Shown in pieces: positions 18,586-27,983 of a stretch of 64,000 nt of DNA. The position numbers were made by a program, and so were the translations under genes. How positions within the stretch are numbered: position 1 is the stretch's first letter; every line of letters begins with the position of its first letter. Source of the stretch: Acinetobacter sp. ANC 4805 (GTDB lineage Bacteria > Pseudomonadota > Gammaproteobacteria > Pseudomonadales > Moraxellaceae); assembly GCF_022549495.1 (NCBI RefSeq), contig NZ_JAKZGD010000006.1, forward strand, positions 124,001 through 188,000. The letters are read 5' to 3'. The notes under the pieces were generated by a model. The model was not told the DNA's origin, ran no database searches, and saw only the letters and a program-made list of their open reading frames with translations.

Positions 18586-19898
18586 TGAAGATAAAACCTT
18601 TTCAACATATCTTTAGAGCGACTGTTCTCGCTACCCTAATTTCTTCATCAATGCAAAGCTTTGCTCAACCTACGGATGAGGTTGTTGCAATTGTAGATAG
18701 TAGTGTCATTCTTAAAAGTGATTTAGAACAAGGGATTGCTGAAACAGAACACCAGTTAAAAGCACAAAATAAAACGGTTCCGCCACAGCAATATTTACAA
18801 ATGCAAGTGCTCGATCAACTGATTGTTCGCCAAGCTCAGTTAGAACAAGTCAAACGTTTTGGTATCAAAGCTGATGAGAAAAGCTTAAATGCGGCTGTAT
18901 TAAAAATTGCAAATCAATCAGGTGCAAATACATTAGAAGCATTTCAACAAAAATTAGATGCGATTGCGCCAAGTACTTATGAAAATCTACGCAACCGTAT
19001 TGCTGAAGATCTCGCGATTGGACGCTTACGTCAACAGCAAGTGATGTCTCGTATTAAAATCAGCGATCATGATGTTGAAAACTTCCTAAATTCTCCTGAA
19101 GGTCAAGCTGCACTTGGAACACAAGTCCATGTGATTCACATGCGTATCTCTGGTGAAAATAGTGATGAAGTTAAAAAAGTTGCACAGGAAGTTAAACAAT
19201 CTCTTGCAACAAGCGATGACCCTAAGGGGATCAGCTCTAAACTCGCAACAGCGACCATTAAAGTCGATGGCGCAGATATGGGATTCCGAGCATTATCTGA
19301 CATTCCAACCGAACTTGCAGCACGTATTACCCCATTACAAGTTGGACAAACAACTGAGTTAATTAATGTTCGTGATGGTGTTCATGTATTAAAATTACTT
19401 GAACGTAAGCAGAATGATCAAAAGGCCTTAGTTTCTCAATACCAAACTCGTCATATCTTGATTCAACCATCTGAAGTTGTTAGCCTCGATCGCGCAAAAC
19501 AAATGATTGATAGCCTGTATAATCGTGCTAAGGCAGGCGATGATTTTGCAACTTTAGCTGCAACCTATTCAAATGACACAGGTTCAGCACGTGATGGTGG
19601 TAGTCTCGGTTGGGTTAGTCCAGGCGTAATGGTGCCTGAATTTGAACAAGTCATGAAAGAAACACCAGTTGGGCAAATCAGCAAACCTTTCCAGAGCCAA
19701 TTTGGTTGGCACATCTTACAAGTGACTGATACTCGCCAACAAGATATGACCAAAGAAGTTCAAGAGCGTATGGCTCGCCAAATTTTAGGTGAACGTTTGT
19801 TCGATACCGAAGTAGACAGTTGGATGCGTGAGCTGCGTGCTAATGCTTATGTTGAAATTAAAGATACAAGCTTAGATTCAAAAGCACAGCAAAAATAA
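18585..19898 (+). CDS. surA: Periplasmic chaperone/peptidyl-prolyl isomerase SurA
   Basis: Chaperone for outer-membrane protein precursors, including LptD. A signal peptide covers about 1-27 (SSSMQSFAQ), followed by the SurA N-domain (VVAIVDSSVILKSDLEQGI) and two parvulin domains; the second is the canonical one (RHILIQ, GGSLGWVSPGVMVPEFE, FGWHILQVTD). The frame is open to an upstream TTG, but the ATG at 18585 overlapping the lptD stop gives the usual 437-residue protein and couples it to lptD. Confidence 0.96.
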   Translation: MKIKPFQHIFRATVLATLISSSMQSFAQPTDEVVAIVDSSVILKSDLEQGIAETEHQLKAQNKTVPPQQYLQMQVLDQLIVRQAQLEQVKRFGIKADEKSLNAAVLKIANQSGANTLEAFQQKLDAIAPSTYENLRNRIAEDLAIGRLRQQQVMSRIKISDHDVENFLNSPEGQAALGTQVHVIHMRISGENSDEVKKVAQEVKQSLATSDDPKGISSKLATATIKVDGADMGFRALSDIPTELAARITPLQVGQTTELINVRDGVHVLKLLERKQNDQKALVSQYQTRHILIQPSEVVSLDRAKQMIDSLYNRAKAGDDFATLAATYSNDTGSARDGGSLGWVSPGVMVPEFEQVMKETPVGQISKPFQSQFGWHILQVTDTRQQDMTKEVQERMARQILGERLFDTEVDSWMRELRANAYVEIKDTSLDSKAQQK

Positions 19899-19910
19899 GC
19901 CCAGTACATT

Positions 19911-19940
19911 AAAATGCCAGCGAAATCGCTGGCATTTTTT
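19911..19940 (+). terminator. Rho-independent terminator after surA
   Basis: A nine-base-pair stem, TGCCAGCGA/TCGCTGGCA, with a two-base loop is followed by a run of T, 13 bases after the surA stop. Confidence 0.9.
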
Positions 19941-19966
19941 ATTCAAAAAATAAAAATTGGAAATAT

Positions 19967-20263
19967 TTATCGTAAATTTTTAACATCCGCAACCACACAA
20001 ATTACAAAAGCAGCGCGCCCTACTGTATCACCATCACCATCCTCAAAAGCAGCATGAATTTCTTTTAGTTTTCTATCCACAAACTCCATTGCTTCGATAT
20101 CTTCTTTAATCTCCTTTCTAATGACACTCCATAACTCTTCTACTTCACCAATATCAGATAAGCTAAAAGCATCTAAAGATGGTTTAGTTGTTTTTGTACC
20201 AACTGATGATATTAATCGCTCTACTTTTACAAAAAATATTTCTAAGTTTCTTTTTAACGACAT
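19967..20263 (-). CDS. Small protein of unknown function, array member 1
   Basis: A 98-residue soluble, charged, probably helical protein that I do not recognise. The frame runs to an upstream start, but the ATG at 20263 has GAGGA seven bases ahead and starts MSLKRNLEIFF, parallel to its neighbours. Its C-terminal half (EVEELWSVIRKEIKED..FVDRKLKEIHAAFEDGD) is clearly homologous to the next two genes. Tandem small paralogues with strong Shine-Dalgarno sites resemble orphan immunity-gene arrays, but no toxin gene is adjacent, so function is unassigned. Confidence 0.65.
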   Translation of the reverse strand: MSLKRNLEIFFVKVERLISSVGTKTTKPSLDAFSLSDIGEVEELWSVIRKEIKEDIEAMEFVDRKLKEIHAAFEDGDGDTVGRAAFVICVVADVKNLR

Positions 20264-20323
20264 AAAATCCTCTTCAACGGTTCTCACACATCTAAAAAAT
20301 ACAATCCACATAAGTAATTCGAG

Positions 20324-20629
20324 TTATTTCAAAATCTTAACATCCATCAGATAAATATCTAAAGCAATATCCCGCCCCTTTTCATTTTCCCCATTACTAA
20401 ATGCAGTAAACATTTCATTTAATTTTTGATTAATTAACTCAGATTTTTCTATATCAATTTTAATTTTAATTTTCTCCCATAACTCTTTTATTTCAAGAGA
20501 ATCTTGATCAAAAATTTCCTCTTGACTTTTACCATATTCCAACATCCAGCTAGGGTATTTATCTGGAGAATTAATACCAACTGCTATTATGCACTCAGCA
20601 AATAATTGTAAATCTTGTTTAAAAGGCAT
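20324..20629 (-). CDS. Small protein of unknown function, array member 2
   Basis: A 101-residue charged protein with no signal peptide or membrane segment. The ATG at 20629 has GAGG nine bases upstream; a TTG five codons further up is unlikely. Features are SPDKYPSWMLEY in the N-terminal half and EIKELWEKIKIKI and LINQKLNEMFTAFSNGE in the C-terminal half. It is the best-preserved copy of the family in this window and closely matches the broken copy next to it. Confidence 0.7.
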   Translation of the reverse strand: MPFKQDLQLFAECIIAVGINSPDKYPSWMLEYGKSQEEIFDQDSLEIKELWEKIKIKIDIEKSELINQKLNEMFTAFSNGENEKGRDIALDIYLMDVKILK

Positions 20630-20718
20630 GTGAGAATTCCTCAAGCACTTTAATTCAAATTATAATTTGTCAGAGGATTCGCCCAACATCAAAGCCTCCA
20701 TATATATTTCAATAAGAA

Positions 20719-21030
20719 CTATCTCATTTTCTCTATATCTAAATCAAAAATCTCATAAGCAATATCACAACCTTCTTCATTATCACCCTGTTTAAATGCA
20801 ATAAACATTGCATTTATTTTTTGATCAACCAATTCAGCATCCTCTAAATTCTTTTTAATTTTTGGTTTAATTTTCTTCCATAAATCTACAACCTCACTCA
20901 TATCCTCATCAAAAATTTCTTTGGCATTATTATAATATTCCAATCTCCAACTTGGATATTGATCAGGACTATATGTATGTATTGCAAGCAACCTATCAGC
21001 TAAAAACTATAAATTTTCTTTGAAAGACAT
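20719..21030 (-). pseudogene. Small protein of unknown function, array member 3, broken by an amber codon
   Basis: A strong AGGAG and ATG (21030-21028) open a frame that reads MSFKENL, hits TAG at 21009-21007 (codon 8), then continues in frame for 95 codons as FLADRLLAI..SPDQYPSWRLEYY to the stop at 20719. The neighbouring paralogue has Gln (CAA) at exactly that codon (MPFKQDLQLF), so a single substitution explains the break. The downstream frame has no other stop and no frameshift, which suggests a recent event. A TTG at 20991 could re-initiate a 90-residue product, but it lacks a good ribosome binding site. Confidence 0.75.
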
Positions 21031-21075
21031 TAAGAACTCCTAAAGCACTTTAATTTATCCGAAAACCTAAGAAAT

Positions 21076-21107
21076 AAAAAACAGCACCAAAAGATGCTGT
21101 TTTTTTA
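21076..21107 (-). terminator. Terminator downstream of fba
   Basis: A hairpin with A-rich and T-rich flanks (AAACAGCA..TGCTGTTT) lies 15 bases past the fba stop. The T-tract is on both strands, so it may act bidirectionally; it insulates the small-gene array from fba. Confidence 0.8.
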
Positions 21108-21122
21108 TTCATCACAAATTAA

Positions 21123-22160
21123 TTATTTGTAACGATCAACCATTTTCTCTAACGAAATTGGGCGAAGTTTATCCGCATTACCTGATGTACCAAATGAATT
21201 ATAACGATCTACACAAATTTGCTTCATTGCTTCAACTGTTTCACCAAAGAATTTACGTGGATCAAATTCACTTGGTTTTTCAGCCATCATACGGCGCATT
21301 GCACCCGTAGATGCCAAACGTAAATCAGTATCAATATTAATCTTACGCACACCATGCTTGATTGCTTCTACAAGCTGCTCAACAGGCACACCGTAAGTTT
21401 CCTTAATATCGCCACCATATTGGTTAATCACTGCCAACCACTCTTGTGGTACAGAGCTTGAACCATGCATAACCAGATGGGTATTTGGCAATGCAGCATG
21501 AATTTCTTTAATACGATCAATCGCCAAGATATCGCCTGTAGGTGGACGAGTAAACTTGTACGCACCGTGTGAAGTACCTACAGCAATCGCCAAAGCATCT
21601 ACATTAGTATCTGCAACGAATTGAGTCGCTTCTTCAACAGAAGTAAGCAGTTGAGAATGATCGAGTACGCCTTCTGCACCCACACCATCTTCTTCACCAG
21701 CCATACCAGTTTCAAGGCTACCCAAGCAACCAATCTCACCTTCAACCGAAACACCACACGCATGTGCCATAGCTACAACGCGACGAGTTACATCAACGTT
21801 GTAATCGTATGTCGTTGGTGTCTTACCATCCGCACCCAATGAACCATCCATCATCACTGAGCTAAAGCCCAATTGAATCGAACGCTGGCAAACATCAGGA
21901 CTCGTCCCATGATCTTGGTGCATTACCACTGGAATATGTGGCCACTCTTCGATCGCAGCTAAAATAAGGTGACGCAAGAAAGGTGCACCTGCATATTTAC
22001 GCGCACCCGCCGAAGCTTGTACGATAACAGGTGAATTTGTTGCATCTGCTGCAAGCATAATTGCGCGCATTTGTTCTAAGTTGTTTACGTTAAACGCTGG
22101 TACGCCGTAGTTATGTTCAGCGGCGTGATCCAAGAGCTGGCGCATTGAGATTAGAGCCAT
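21123..22160 (-). CDS. fba: Class II fructose-bisphosphate aldolase
   Basis: Zinc-dependent aldolase interconverting fructose-1,6-bisphosphate with DHAP and glyceraldehyde-3-phosphate; in Acinetobacter it serves mainly gluconeogenesis. Motifs are [11 protein letters not shown] (zinc-ligand His and catalytic Asp), [16 protein letters not shown] and [12 protein letters not shown], with the conserved C-terminal [10 protein letters not shown]. Length 345 matches the Calvin-cycle-type (CbbA/Fda-like) class II subgroup. AGGA precedes the ATG by seven bases. Confidence 0.96.
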   Translation of the reverse strand: MALISMRQLLDHAAEHNYGVPAFNVNNLEQMRAIMLAADATNSPVIVQASAGARKYAGAPFLRHLILAAIEEWPHIPVVMHQDHGTSPDVCQRSIQLGFSSVMMDGSLGADGKTPTTYDYNVDVTRRVVAMAHACGVSVEGEIGCLGSLETGMAGEEDGVGAEGVLDHSQLLTSVEEATQFVADTNVDALAIAVGTSHGAYKFTRPPTGDILAIDRIKEIHAALPNTHLVMHGSSSVPQEWLAVINQYGGDIKETYGVPVEQLVEAIKHGVRKINIDTDLRLASTGAMRRMMAEKPSEFDPRKFFGETVEAMKQICVDRYNSFGTSGNADKLRPISLEKMVDRYK

Positions 22161-22289
22161 AATATCCTCCCAGGTAATGCGCCATATTCTACATGTTGAT
22201 TTATTTCAATTCAGCAACTAATCACCGGATTTCCCAAAAAATTATGAATCTTTTGTGTAATTTAACCAGCAGATTGCTCTTAAAATAAG

Positions 22290-22322
22290 AAAAGACCAAA
22301 TCAAAAAGTGATTTAGTCTTTT
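22290..22322 (-). terminator. Terminator downstream of the DEAD-box helicase
   Basis: A 13-base stem (AAAGACCAAATCA / TGATTTAGTCTTT) has one position that pairs as G-U in the minus-strand transcript, with a five-base loop. It lies about 50 bases after the helicase stop. Confidence 0.65.
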
Positions 22323-22372
22323 CAAATGAAATTTAGTCATATCAAATACGATACACCAAATTTAACTTAAAC

Positions 22373-23524
22373 TTAGCAATAACCTTCTAAACGCGTTAAA
22401 GGAAGCTTTTTACCAATTGCTTTTTCAATTTCTGGCAAATAGAAAGCATCGTCCTCAGATAAGAAACTAATGCTCACACCTTGACTCCCTGCACGCCCCG
22501 TACGACCAATACGGTGAACATAGTCATCCGACTGCTCTGGCAAGGTAAAGTTAATCACATGAGAAACACCGTCTACATGAATACCACGACCCGCAACATC
22601 CGTTGCAATCATAATATTATTTTTACCCTGCTTAAACTGATCTAGCATTTTCAAACGTTTATCTTGTGCGATCTCACCAGACAACATTCCAACTCGATAA
22701 CCATCACGTTTTAAATGATCATACAAACGACGTACTTGATCTCGACGATTCGCAAAAATCATGACTTTATCGATAGGCTCATCACGAAGAATGTCTTGTA
22801 GAAGCTTATATTTATCTTCTTTGGCAACCATGTAAACACGTTGTTCAACATCATTATTGGTTTTCTGTTCCGGTTCAATTTCAACAGTTACAGGCTCAAA
22901 CAACCATTGACGCGCAAGATTAAGCACATCATAACTAAAGGTTGCAGAAAACATGAGCGTTTGACGTTGTTCTTTATATGGGGAAAAACGAACAATTCTT
23001 TTTACTGATGGAATAAAGCCCATATCAAGTAAACGATCAGCTTCATCAATCACCAAAAATTCGATTTTATCCAACCAAACTTCTTTTTGCTCAACAAAAT
23101 CAATCAATCGACCAGGTGTTGCAACAATAATATCGACAAAATTACTATCCAACATTTTCTTTTGTTTATCAAAATCCACACCACCCAACAACGTCACAAG
23201 GTGTAAATTTGAAAACTTAGTTAATGCTTGCGCATCACTTTCAATTTGTAAAGCCAACTCGCGCGTAGGTGCTAAAATCAAAGCACGCGGTTCACCACGA
23301 AATCGCTGCTCTTGAATTGGATTATTCAACAAATCATTGATTACACTAACCAAAAATGCTGCTGTTTTTCCTGTACCTGTCTGAGCCCGACCAATGGCAT
23401 CGTGACCTACTAGTGTATATTTCAAAACCTTTTGTTGAATTGGGGTCATTTGTGTGAAGCCCAAAGCATCAATTGCTTTTTTCAACTGCGGATGTAAATT
23501 TAAGGTATCAAAACCAGATGTCAT
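22373..23524 (-). CDS. DEAD-box ATP-dependent RNA helicase (RhlB/RhlE-like)
   Basis: Contains the full helicase motif series: Q-motif GFTQMTPIQQK, motif I AQTGTGKT, Ia PTRELALQ, II DEAD (VIDEADRLLDMGF), III SAT, then motif V ATDVAGRGIH and VI HRIGRTGRAG. At 383 residues it is nearly all core, with only a short C-terminal tail, so it lacks the basic extension of larger RhlE proteins. I use the ATG at 23524; an upstream TTG would add eight residues. It lies beside a cold-shock gene on the same strand, which suggests an RNA-unwinding role at low temperature, by inference. Confidence 0.92.
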   Translation of the reverse strand: MTSGFDTLNLHPQLKKAIDALGFTQMTPIQQKVLKYTLVGHDAIGRAQTGTGKTAAFLVSVINDLLNNPIQEQRFRGEPRALILAPTRELALQIESDAQALTKFSNLHLVTLLGGVDFDKQKKMLDSNFVDIIVATPGRLIDFVEQKEVWLDKIEFLVIDEADRLLDMGFIPSVKRIVRFSPYKEQRQTLMFSATFSYDVLNLARQWLFEPVTVEIEPEQKTNNDVEQRVYMVAKEDKYKLLQDILRDEPIDKVMIFANRRDQVRRLYDHLKRDGYRVGMLSGEIAQDKRLKMLDQFKQGKNNIMIATDVAGRGIHVDGVSHVINFTLPEQSDDYVHRIGRTGRAGSQGVSISFLSEDDAFYLPEIEKAIGKKLPLTRLEGYC

Positions 23525-23573
23525 ATAGGTATGCACTCGGACCAGCAATGATCAAAAAAAGAAGTATTATAAA

Positions 23574-23609
23574 CAAAAACGCCCCAAATTACATTGGAGC
23601 GTTTTTATA
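23574..23609 (-). terminator. Terminator downstream of cold-shock gene 1
   Basis: The hairpin AAAACGC..GCGTTTTT with an eight-pair GC-containing stem lies about 20 bases past the stop of the 23628-23840 gene. One position pairs as G-U on the minus strand. Confidence 0.75.
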
Positions 23610-23627
23610 TTGCGTTAAAGCAACAAA

Positions 23628-23840
23628 TTAGTCTAAAGGCTGAACGTTTTCAGCTTGGAAACCTTTTTGTCCTTGAACTACGCTGAATTCAACACGTTGG
23701 CCGTCACGTAAAGAACGGTGACCGTCACCCATAATTGCACGGAAATGAACAAATACGTCATCACCGCCATTACGTTGAATAAAACCAAAGCCTTTAGTGT
23801 CATTAAACCACTTTACTACGCCTTGTTCACGAGCTGTCAT
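23628..23840 (-). CDS. Cold-shock domain protein (CspA family), copy 1
   Basis: A 70-residue single cold-shock domain with RNP1 KGFGFIQ and RNP2 VFVHF, binding single-stranded RNA/DNA. It differs from the two tandem copies at 42 kb: N-terminus [16 protein letters not shown] and residues [11 protein letters not shown] in place of [12 protein letters not shown] long upstream region without genes (645 bases) may contain the structured 5' leader typical of cold-shock mRNAs. Confidence 0.94.
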   Translation of the reverse strand: MTAREQGVVKWFNDTKGFGFIQRNGGDDVFVHFRAIMGDGHRSLRDGQRVEFSVVQGQKGFQAENVQPLD

Positions 23841-24485
23841 AAGTCAATCCTCAGATATTGAAAGATAAGGACCTTCCGGTGTTGCAAACAGCAGAGCCAA
23901 CAAGGTTTTAAAATTTTTTATAATCTTAAAGCTTGTAATCATTCTGTAAAACTATCAACAATTTCCGGTTACATCCATTTGTTATAGGTTTTTAACGATA
24001 ATATCGTATAACATATATCCTAAAACGCATCGAGCTTAACATGGGTTTATGATAATTAATAGGTTTATTTTCAGTTATTTCAAATAACTTCATCCGTTTT
24101 TTTCAATAATTTAGCCGTTTTTTAATGATTTTTTTTACTATAAAAATAAGAGATTCTGCAGCTAAAAAATAAACAGAAATTTTAATAAAAACCAGCCAAA
24201 ACGTGCGCAAAAAACAAACAATATTAGCAACTACCTTCCCCTCGAATGCCACCTAAAACCATTTCAACAACGAACTGGATAGTAATGATTATCGGTTATA
24301 ATGCTCTACCTAAAACGCTCTTGAACAACCAGAATTAACAAATACTTAGATTACTTACATTTAACTCACTGATCCCTCAAAGCAAACCATCTCTAATAAC
24401 GCTCAAGCTAAAATAATTCATAATAGTCAGCCTTCCTTCTACAGAATTTGTTAAAATAATTCTGAATTTAGCAGCTTAAATCACT
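23841..24485. other. Long divergent intergenic region between a cold-shock gene and tusA-like gene
   Basis: This AT-rich stretch of 645 bases has no credible coding frame. It must contain the promoters of both flanking genes and probably an extended 5' leader for the cold-shock mRNA. A small palindrome (ACGATAATATCGT) lies near 23997-24009. No tRNA or recognisable small RNA is seen. Confidence 0.5.
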
Positions 24486-24725
24486 ATGACTCAGATACCG
24501 AATTCTCCTGAAATTATTAATGCGCTAGGCCAGCCTTGTCCTATGCCACTGCTCATGCTAAAGCGTGCTTTAAAGAAAGCCGAAAGTTCAAAACAATATT
24601 TATTAAAATCATCAGATCCTCATAGTGAAATTGATGTAACACGATATTGCCAAATTCAGCAACTTCAATGCCAGACTCAAAAAATTTCAGACAATGAATT
24701 TCACTATTTAATTGAATCTATATGA
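24486..24725 (+). CDS. TusA-family sulfurtransferase-like protein
   Basis: A 79-residue SirA/TusA/YedF fold protein. The hallmark GQPCPMPLLMLKRAL (about 15-29) holds the conserved CPMP active-site cysteine used to relay persulfide sulfur in thiolation reactions. A second conserved pattern, DPHSEIDVTRYC, follows. No sulfur-relay partners are adjacent, so whether it is TusA proper or a paralogue is open. Confidence 0.88.
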   Translation: MTQIPNSPEIINALGQPCPMPLLMLKRALKKAESSKQYLLKSSDPHSEIDVTRYCQIQQLQCQTQKISDNEFHYLIESI

Positions 24726-24856
24726 TTCTTTGCTAAACTCTTGGTAAAGATAAAATCGTTAAATTTACATTTTTATACTCAAATTTCCTTAGTGATGAAG
24801 CACATTCGCATTAAGATGAAATTGTTGACTCAAATATCATCCTATAAGGAGACTCC

Positions 24857-25726
24857 ATGACTACTGACAGCAGCAATCAATTGATGCCCCTGTCATTGTC
24901 TGCACCAGGCGTAAACCTTGGTGCATATATCAGTACTGTCAATCAAATTCCAATTTTAACGGCAGAGCAAGAAAAAGAACTTGCTGAACGTTATTATTAT
25001 GACCAAGACCTTGATGCTGCCAAATTATTGGTGATGTCACATCTACGCTTTGTCGTACATATTGCACGTAGCTATGCAGGTTACGGATTGCCACAAGGTG
25101 ATCTCATTCAAGAAGGTAACCTCGGATTAATGAAAGCGGTAAAACGCTTCGATCCGAATATGGGTGTTCGCTTAGTTTCTTTTGCTGTGCACTGGATCAA
25201 AGCTGAAATTCATGAATATGTAATTCGCAACTGGCGTATTGTCAAAATTGCGACGACCAAGGCACAACGTAAATTATTCTTTAATCTACGTAGTCTGAAA
25301 AAATCAAGCAAAAAACTAACGCTTGCTGAGGCACAATCGATTGCAAATGACTTAAATGTCACGCCAGAACAAGTGTTGGAAATGGAAGGTCGTTTAACTG
25401 CTTATGATGCAGCATTTGAAGCTCAGGGCGATGATGACGATGATACACCTCACACCGCTCCTGCACTTTATTTAGAGGATAGTCGTTACGACCCTGCTCG
25501 ATTGGTAGAAGAAGAAGACTACGAAGAACAAAGTACTACTGCTTTGCATGAAGCAATGGATCAATTAGATGATCGTTCACGTAATATTCTACAACGCCGA
25601 TGGTTAGATGATGACAAATCGACGCTACATGAATTGGCTGCTGAATATAATGTTTCTGCTGAACGTATTCGTCAGCTTGAAAAGAATGCCATGGAAAAAA
25701 TCAAAACCGCAATGTCTGCGAGTTAA
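24857..25726 (+). CDS. rpoH: RNA polymerase sigma factor RpoH (sigma-32)
   Basis: Heat-shock sigma factor. Region 2 is clear ([44 protein letters not shown]), as is the RpoH box [13 protein letters not shown], which distinguishes it from RpoD. Region 4.2 has [23 protein letters not shown]. Length 289 is normal. AAGGAGA precedes the ATG by about six bases, and a strong terminator follows. Confidence 0.97.
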   Translation: MTTDSSNQLMPLSLSAPGVNLGAYISTVNQIPILTAEQEKELAERYYYDQDLDAAKLLVMSHLRFVVHIARSYAGYGLPQGDLIQEGNLGLMKAVKRFDPNMGVRLVSFAVHWIKAEIHEYVIRNWRIVKIATTKAQRKLFFNLRSLKKSSKKLTLAEAQSIANDLNVTPEQVLEMEGRLTAYDAAFEAQGDDDDDTPHTAPALYLEDSRYDPARLVEEEDYEEQSTTALHEAMDQLDDRSRNILQRRWLDDDKSTLHELAAEYNVSAERIRQLEKNAMEKIKTAMSAS

Positions 25727-25730
25727 AATT

Positions 25731-25769
25731 AGATCAAACACAAGGGCTTTATGCCCTTTTGTTTGATCT
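25731..25769 (+). terminator. Strong rho-independent terminator after rpoH
   Basis: A 17-base-pair inverted repeat with a single mismatch (AGATCAAACACAAGGGC and its complement) encloses a five-base TTTAT loop, five bases after the rpoH stop. Confidence 0.85.
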
Positions 25770-25833
25770 GGCTTTGATTAGCCTCTCGAATATGTTAACT
25801 TTGCTACTATAAGTTTCTAGTTACATTGTAATT

Positions 25834-26199
25834 ATGTGGATTGCAATCTCTGCGCTAAATCTTGCGCTTGCTGTAATATTCGGTGCCTTTGGCGCTCATG
25901 GGCTAAAATCTTTTGCGACACCAGAACAACTTGCTTGGTGGAGTACAGCGACCCAATATTTCTTTTACCATGCAATTGGCTTACTTATTTTAGCAGTCTT
26001 AAATAAAACTACACCAACATTCCCAATCAAATATCCTTTTATTTTGATTCAAATTGGTATCATCTTTTTCTGTGCTTCGCTATATATTATGGCGCTTGGC
26101 TTACCAAGAATATTAGGTGCAATCACGCCAATTGGTGGTGCATTTATGATTGCTGGCTGGCTGTTATTGGCATGGCAAGCAATGAAGCATGCGAAATAA
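25834..26199 (+). CDS. DUF423 family inner-membrane protein (YgdD-like)
   Basis: A 121-residue protein with four predicted membrane helices. The N-terminal GAFGAHGLKS motif and ATQYFFYHAIGLL are the conserved marks of DUF423. Function unknown. It precedes thiS by nine bases and may be co-transcribed with thiSG. Confidence 0.85.
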   Translation: MWIAISALNLALAVIFGAFGAHGLKSFATPEQLAWWSTATQYFFYHAIGLLILAVLNKTTPTFPIKYPFILIQIGIIFFCASLYIMALGLPRILGAITPIGGAFMIAGWLLLAWQAMKHAK

Positions 26200-26208
26200 G
26201 GGTTTATC

Positions 26209-26406
26209 ATGCACATCTATTTAAATGGCGAGTTAACGGACACGCCTTGTGAAAATCTACAGCAACTCATTCAAATACTCGCCTTAGAAGGCAAACGCTT
26301 CGCTGTAGAAAAAAATCAACAGATTATTCCGAAGAGTAAGCTTGAGCAAACGACGATTGCTCCTGAAGATCGTATTGAAATTATTCAAGCTGTTGGTGGC
26401 GGCTAA
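26209..26406 (+). CDS. thiS: Sulfur carrier protein ThiS
   Basis: A 65-residue ubiquitin-like sulfur carrier ending in VGGG, so the final Gly-Gly needed for thiocarboxylate formation is present. It begins MHIYLNGEL, a typical ThiS beta strand. It donates sulfur to ThiG for the thiamine thiazole ring. The gene is 23 bases upstream of thiG. Confidence 0.94.
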   Translation: MHIYLNGELTDTPCENLQQLIQILALEGKRFAVEKNQQIIPKSKLEQTTIAPEDRIEIIQAVGGG

Positions 26407-26429
26407 TTGGCTAAAAATGGAGTAAGCCC

Positions 26430-27215
26430 ATGCAAGATTCCCCTTTAATTATTGGTTCACGTACGTTTCAATCTCGCTTATTGGTCGGAACTGGCAAATA
26501 TAAAGATTTAAATGAAACTGATTTAGCCATTCACGCTAGTGGTGCTGAGATTGTCACAGTTGCAATTCGTCGTGTAAATATTGGTCAGCACCCCGACCAA
26601 CCCAATTTACTTTCAGTGATTCCACCTGAAAAATATACTATTTTGCCAAATACAGCAGGTTGCTTTGATGCTGATAGCGCAATTCGCACCTGTATGTTGG
26701 CACGTGAGCTGCTTGATGGTCACAATCTAGTAAAATTAGAAGTTCTAGGTGATGAAAAAACCTTATATCCAAATGTGACCGCAACACTTAAAGCTGCTCA
26801 AACCTTGATTGATGATGGTTTTGAAATCATGGTCTATACCTCTGATGATCCTATTGTTGCTCAAGAACTCGAAAGCATGGGTTGTGTTGCGATCATGCCT
26901 TTGGGTAGCTTAATTGGTTCTGGTCTCGGTATTCTGAATCCACACACTATTTCCATCATCAAAGAAAATGCCAAAGTTCCTGTATTGGTTGATGCTGGTG
27001 TTGGTACTGCCAGTGATGCTGCGATTGCAATGGAATTGGGCTGTGACGGAGTTCTAATGAATACAGCGATTGCCGCTGCTCAAAATCCGATTTTAATGGC
27101 TTCTGCGATGAAGAAAGCAGTTGAAGCAGGCCGTGAAGCATTTTTAGCGGGTCGTATGCCTCGTATGCGTATGGCGAATGCGAGTTCACCTGAAACAGGT
27201 TATTTCTTTAAGTAA
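26430..27215 (+). CDS. thiG: Thiazole synthase ThiG
   Basis: TIM-barrel enzyme condensing DXP, dehydroglycine and ThiS thiocarboxylate to the thiazole phosphate. The Schiff-base lysine lies in LVKLEVLGD (near 97). Other signatures are [28 protein letters not shown], and [31 protein letters not shown]. Length 261. ThiO/ThiE/ThiD are not adjacent in this window. Confidence 0.96.
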   Translation: MQDSPLIIGSRTFQSRLLVGTGKYKDLNETDLAIHASGAEIVTVAIRRVNIGQHPDQPNLLSVIPPEKYTILPNTAGCFDADSAIRTCMLARELLDGHNLVKLEVLGDEKTLYPNVTATLKAAQTLIDDGFEIMVYTSDDPIVAQELESMGCVAIMPLGSLIGSGLGILNPHTISIIKENAKVPVLVDAGVGTASDAAIAMELGCDGVLMNTAIAAAQNPILMASAMKKAVEAGREAFLAGRMPRMRMANASSPETGYFFK

Positions 27216-27230
27216 GAAAAGAAAGATTAG

Positions 27231-27254
27231 AGGGAGCTTTTTGACTCCCTTTCA
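27231..27254 (+). terminator. Possible terminator after thiG
   Basis: AGGGAG..CTCCCT hairpin with an eight-base loop, 15 bases past the thiG stop. The T-tract is short, so this is a weak call. Confidence 0.4.
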
Positions 27255-27277
27255 ATCTCCCAAACTCTCACTTATCT

Positions 27278-27970
27278 CTAACATTTTAATGAAATCGATA
27301 ATGAATTCTTTATGTCTGCCACAATATATTTTGGTGCAAGAATAAATAGGAGCATTTCCATCCAATAGGGTTCTTTCTTACCATAAACCTCTATTGATAA
27401 TATTTTCATTAATTGACAATAATCATGATAAGCAATGCAATGTGATTTATAAACCACATTATCATCTACTAAATTAAAAATTGTATTGAGTTCATATTGA
27501 ATTATATCGGCATTTCTTCCGATCGGCTGAGGATAAAACTCTCTTAACGTTGTATATTTAAATAACAACCAGTTCAAAGAATAAATGACTCTAGAATCAT
27601 AAATTGCATATGTTTGGTGATCTACGAAAGAAGCTACTTTTGATAGAGATGAGATAACCGAAAAAGTTGATCTAGTTAAAGCACCCTTTTTAAGCTCGCT
27701 TTCAAATTTATGTAATAATAGGTCATTTTTATCATTTTGCTTAAAGGAGCGAATACCACCCCACTCTTGAATCAACCAATATCGACCAGCTAAATCATCA
27801 GAACTCAACAAATCATAGAAGTTGTGTTTTAAATAAATATTTCGCTCAAATATAGAGACCAGATTCAAAGGGACTGGTAATGGATTACTTTCTGGCAACT
27901 CCCATCTAAAATATTTTTCTAACGGATGTTGTTTCGCTAGCTCTTTCAATGTTTGAATTAGCTGATCCAT
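27278..27970 (-). CDS. Protein of unknown function in the yaaA operon
   Basis: A 230-residue soluble protein I do not recognise. The ATG at 27970 has GAGAG four bases upstream. Landmarks are WLIQEWGGIRSF (about 66-77), a lysine-containing helix SLSKVASF followed by YAIYDSRVIYSLNWLLF (about 120-136), and a C-terminal hydrophobic stretch WMEMLLFILAP. The helical SK-x-AYDSRV arrangement faintly recalls helix-hairpin-helix DNA-glycosylase folds, but I see no catalytic signature. It starts 13 bases after the HD-domain gene, at the end of a four-gene run led by yaaA. Confidence 0.7.
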   Translation of the reverse strand: MDQLIQTLKELAKQHPLEKYFRWELPESNPLPVPLNLVSIFERNIYLKHNFYDLLSSDDLAGRYWLIQEWGGIRSFKQNDKNDLLLHKFESELKKGALTRSTFSVISSLSKVASFVDHQTYAIYDSRVIYSLNWLLFKYTTLREFYPQPIGRNADIIQYELNTIFNLVDDNVVYKSHCIAYHDYCQLMKILSIEVYGKKEPYWMEMLLFILAPKYIVADIKNSLSISLKC

Positions 27971-27983
27971 GATTCTCTCAATT

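Noticed and set aside
24282..24300. Possible Fur box upstream of tusA-like gene
   Set aside because: The stretch AGTAATGATTATCGGTTAT matches only about half of the consensus outside its core and is not symmetric.
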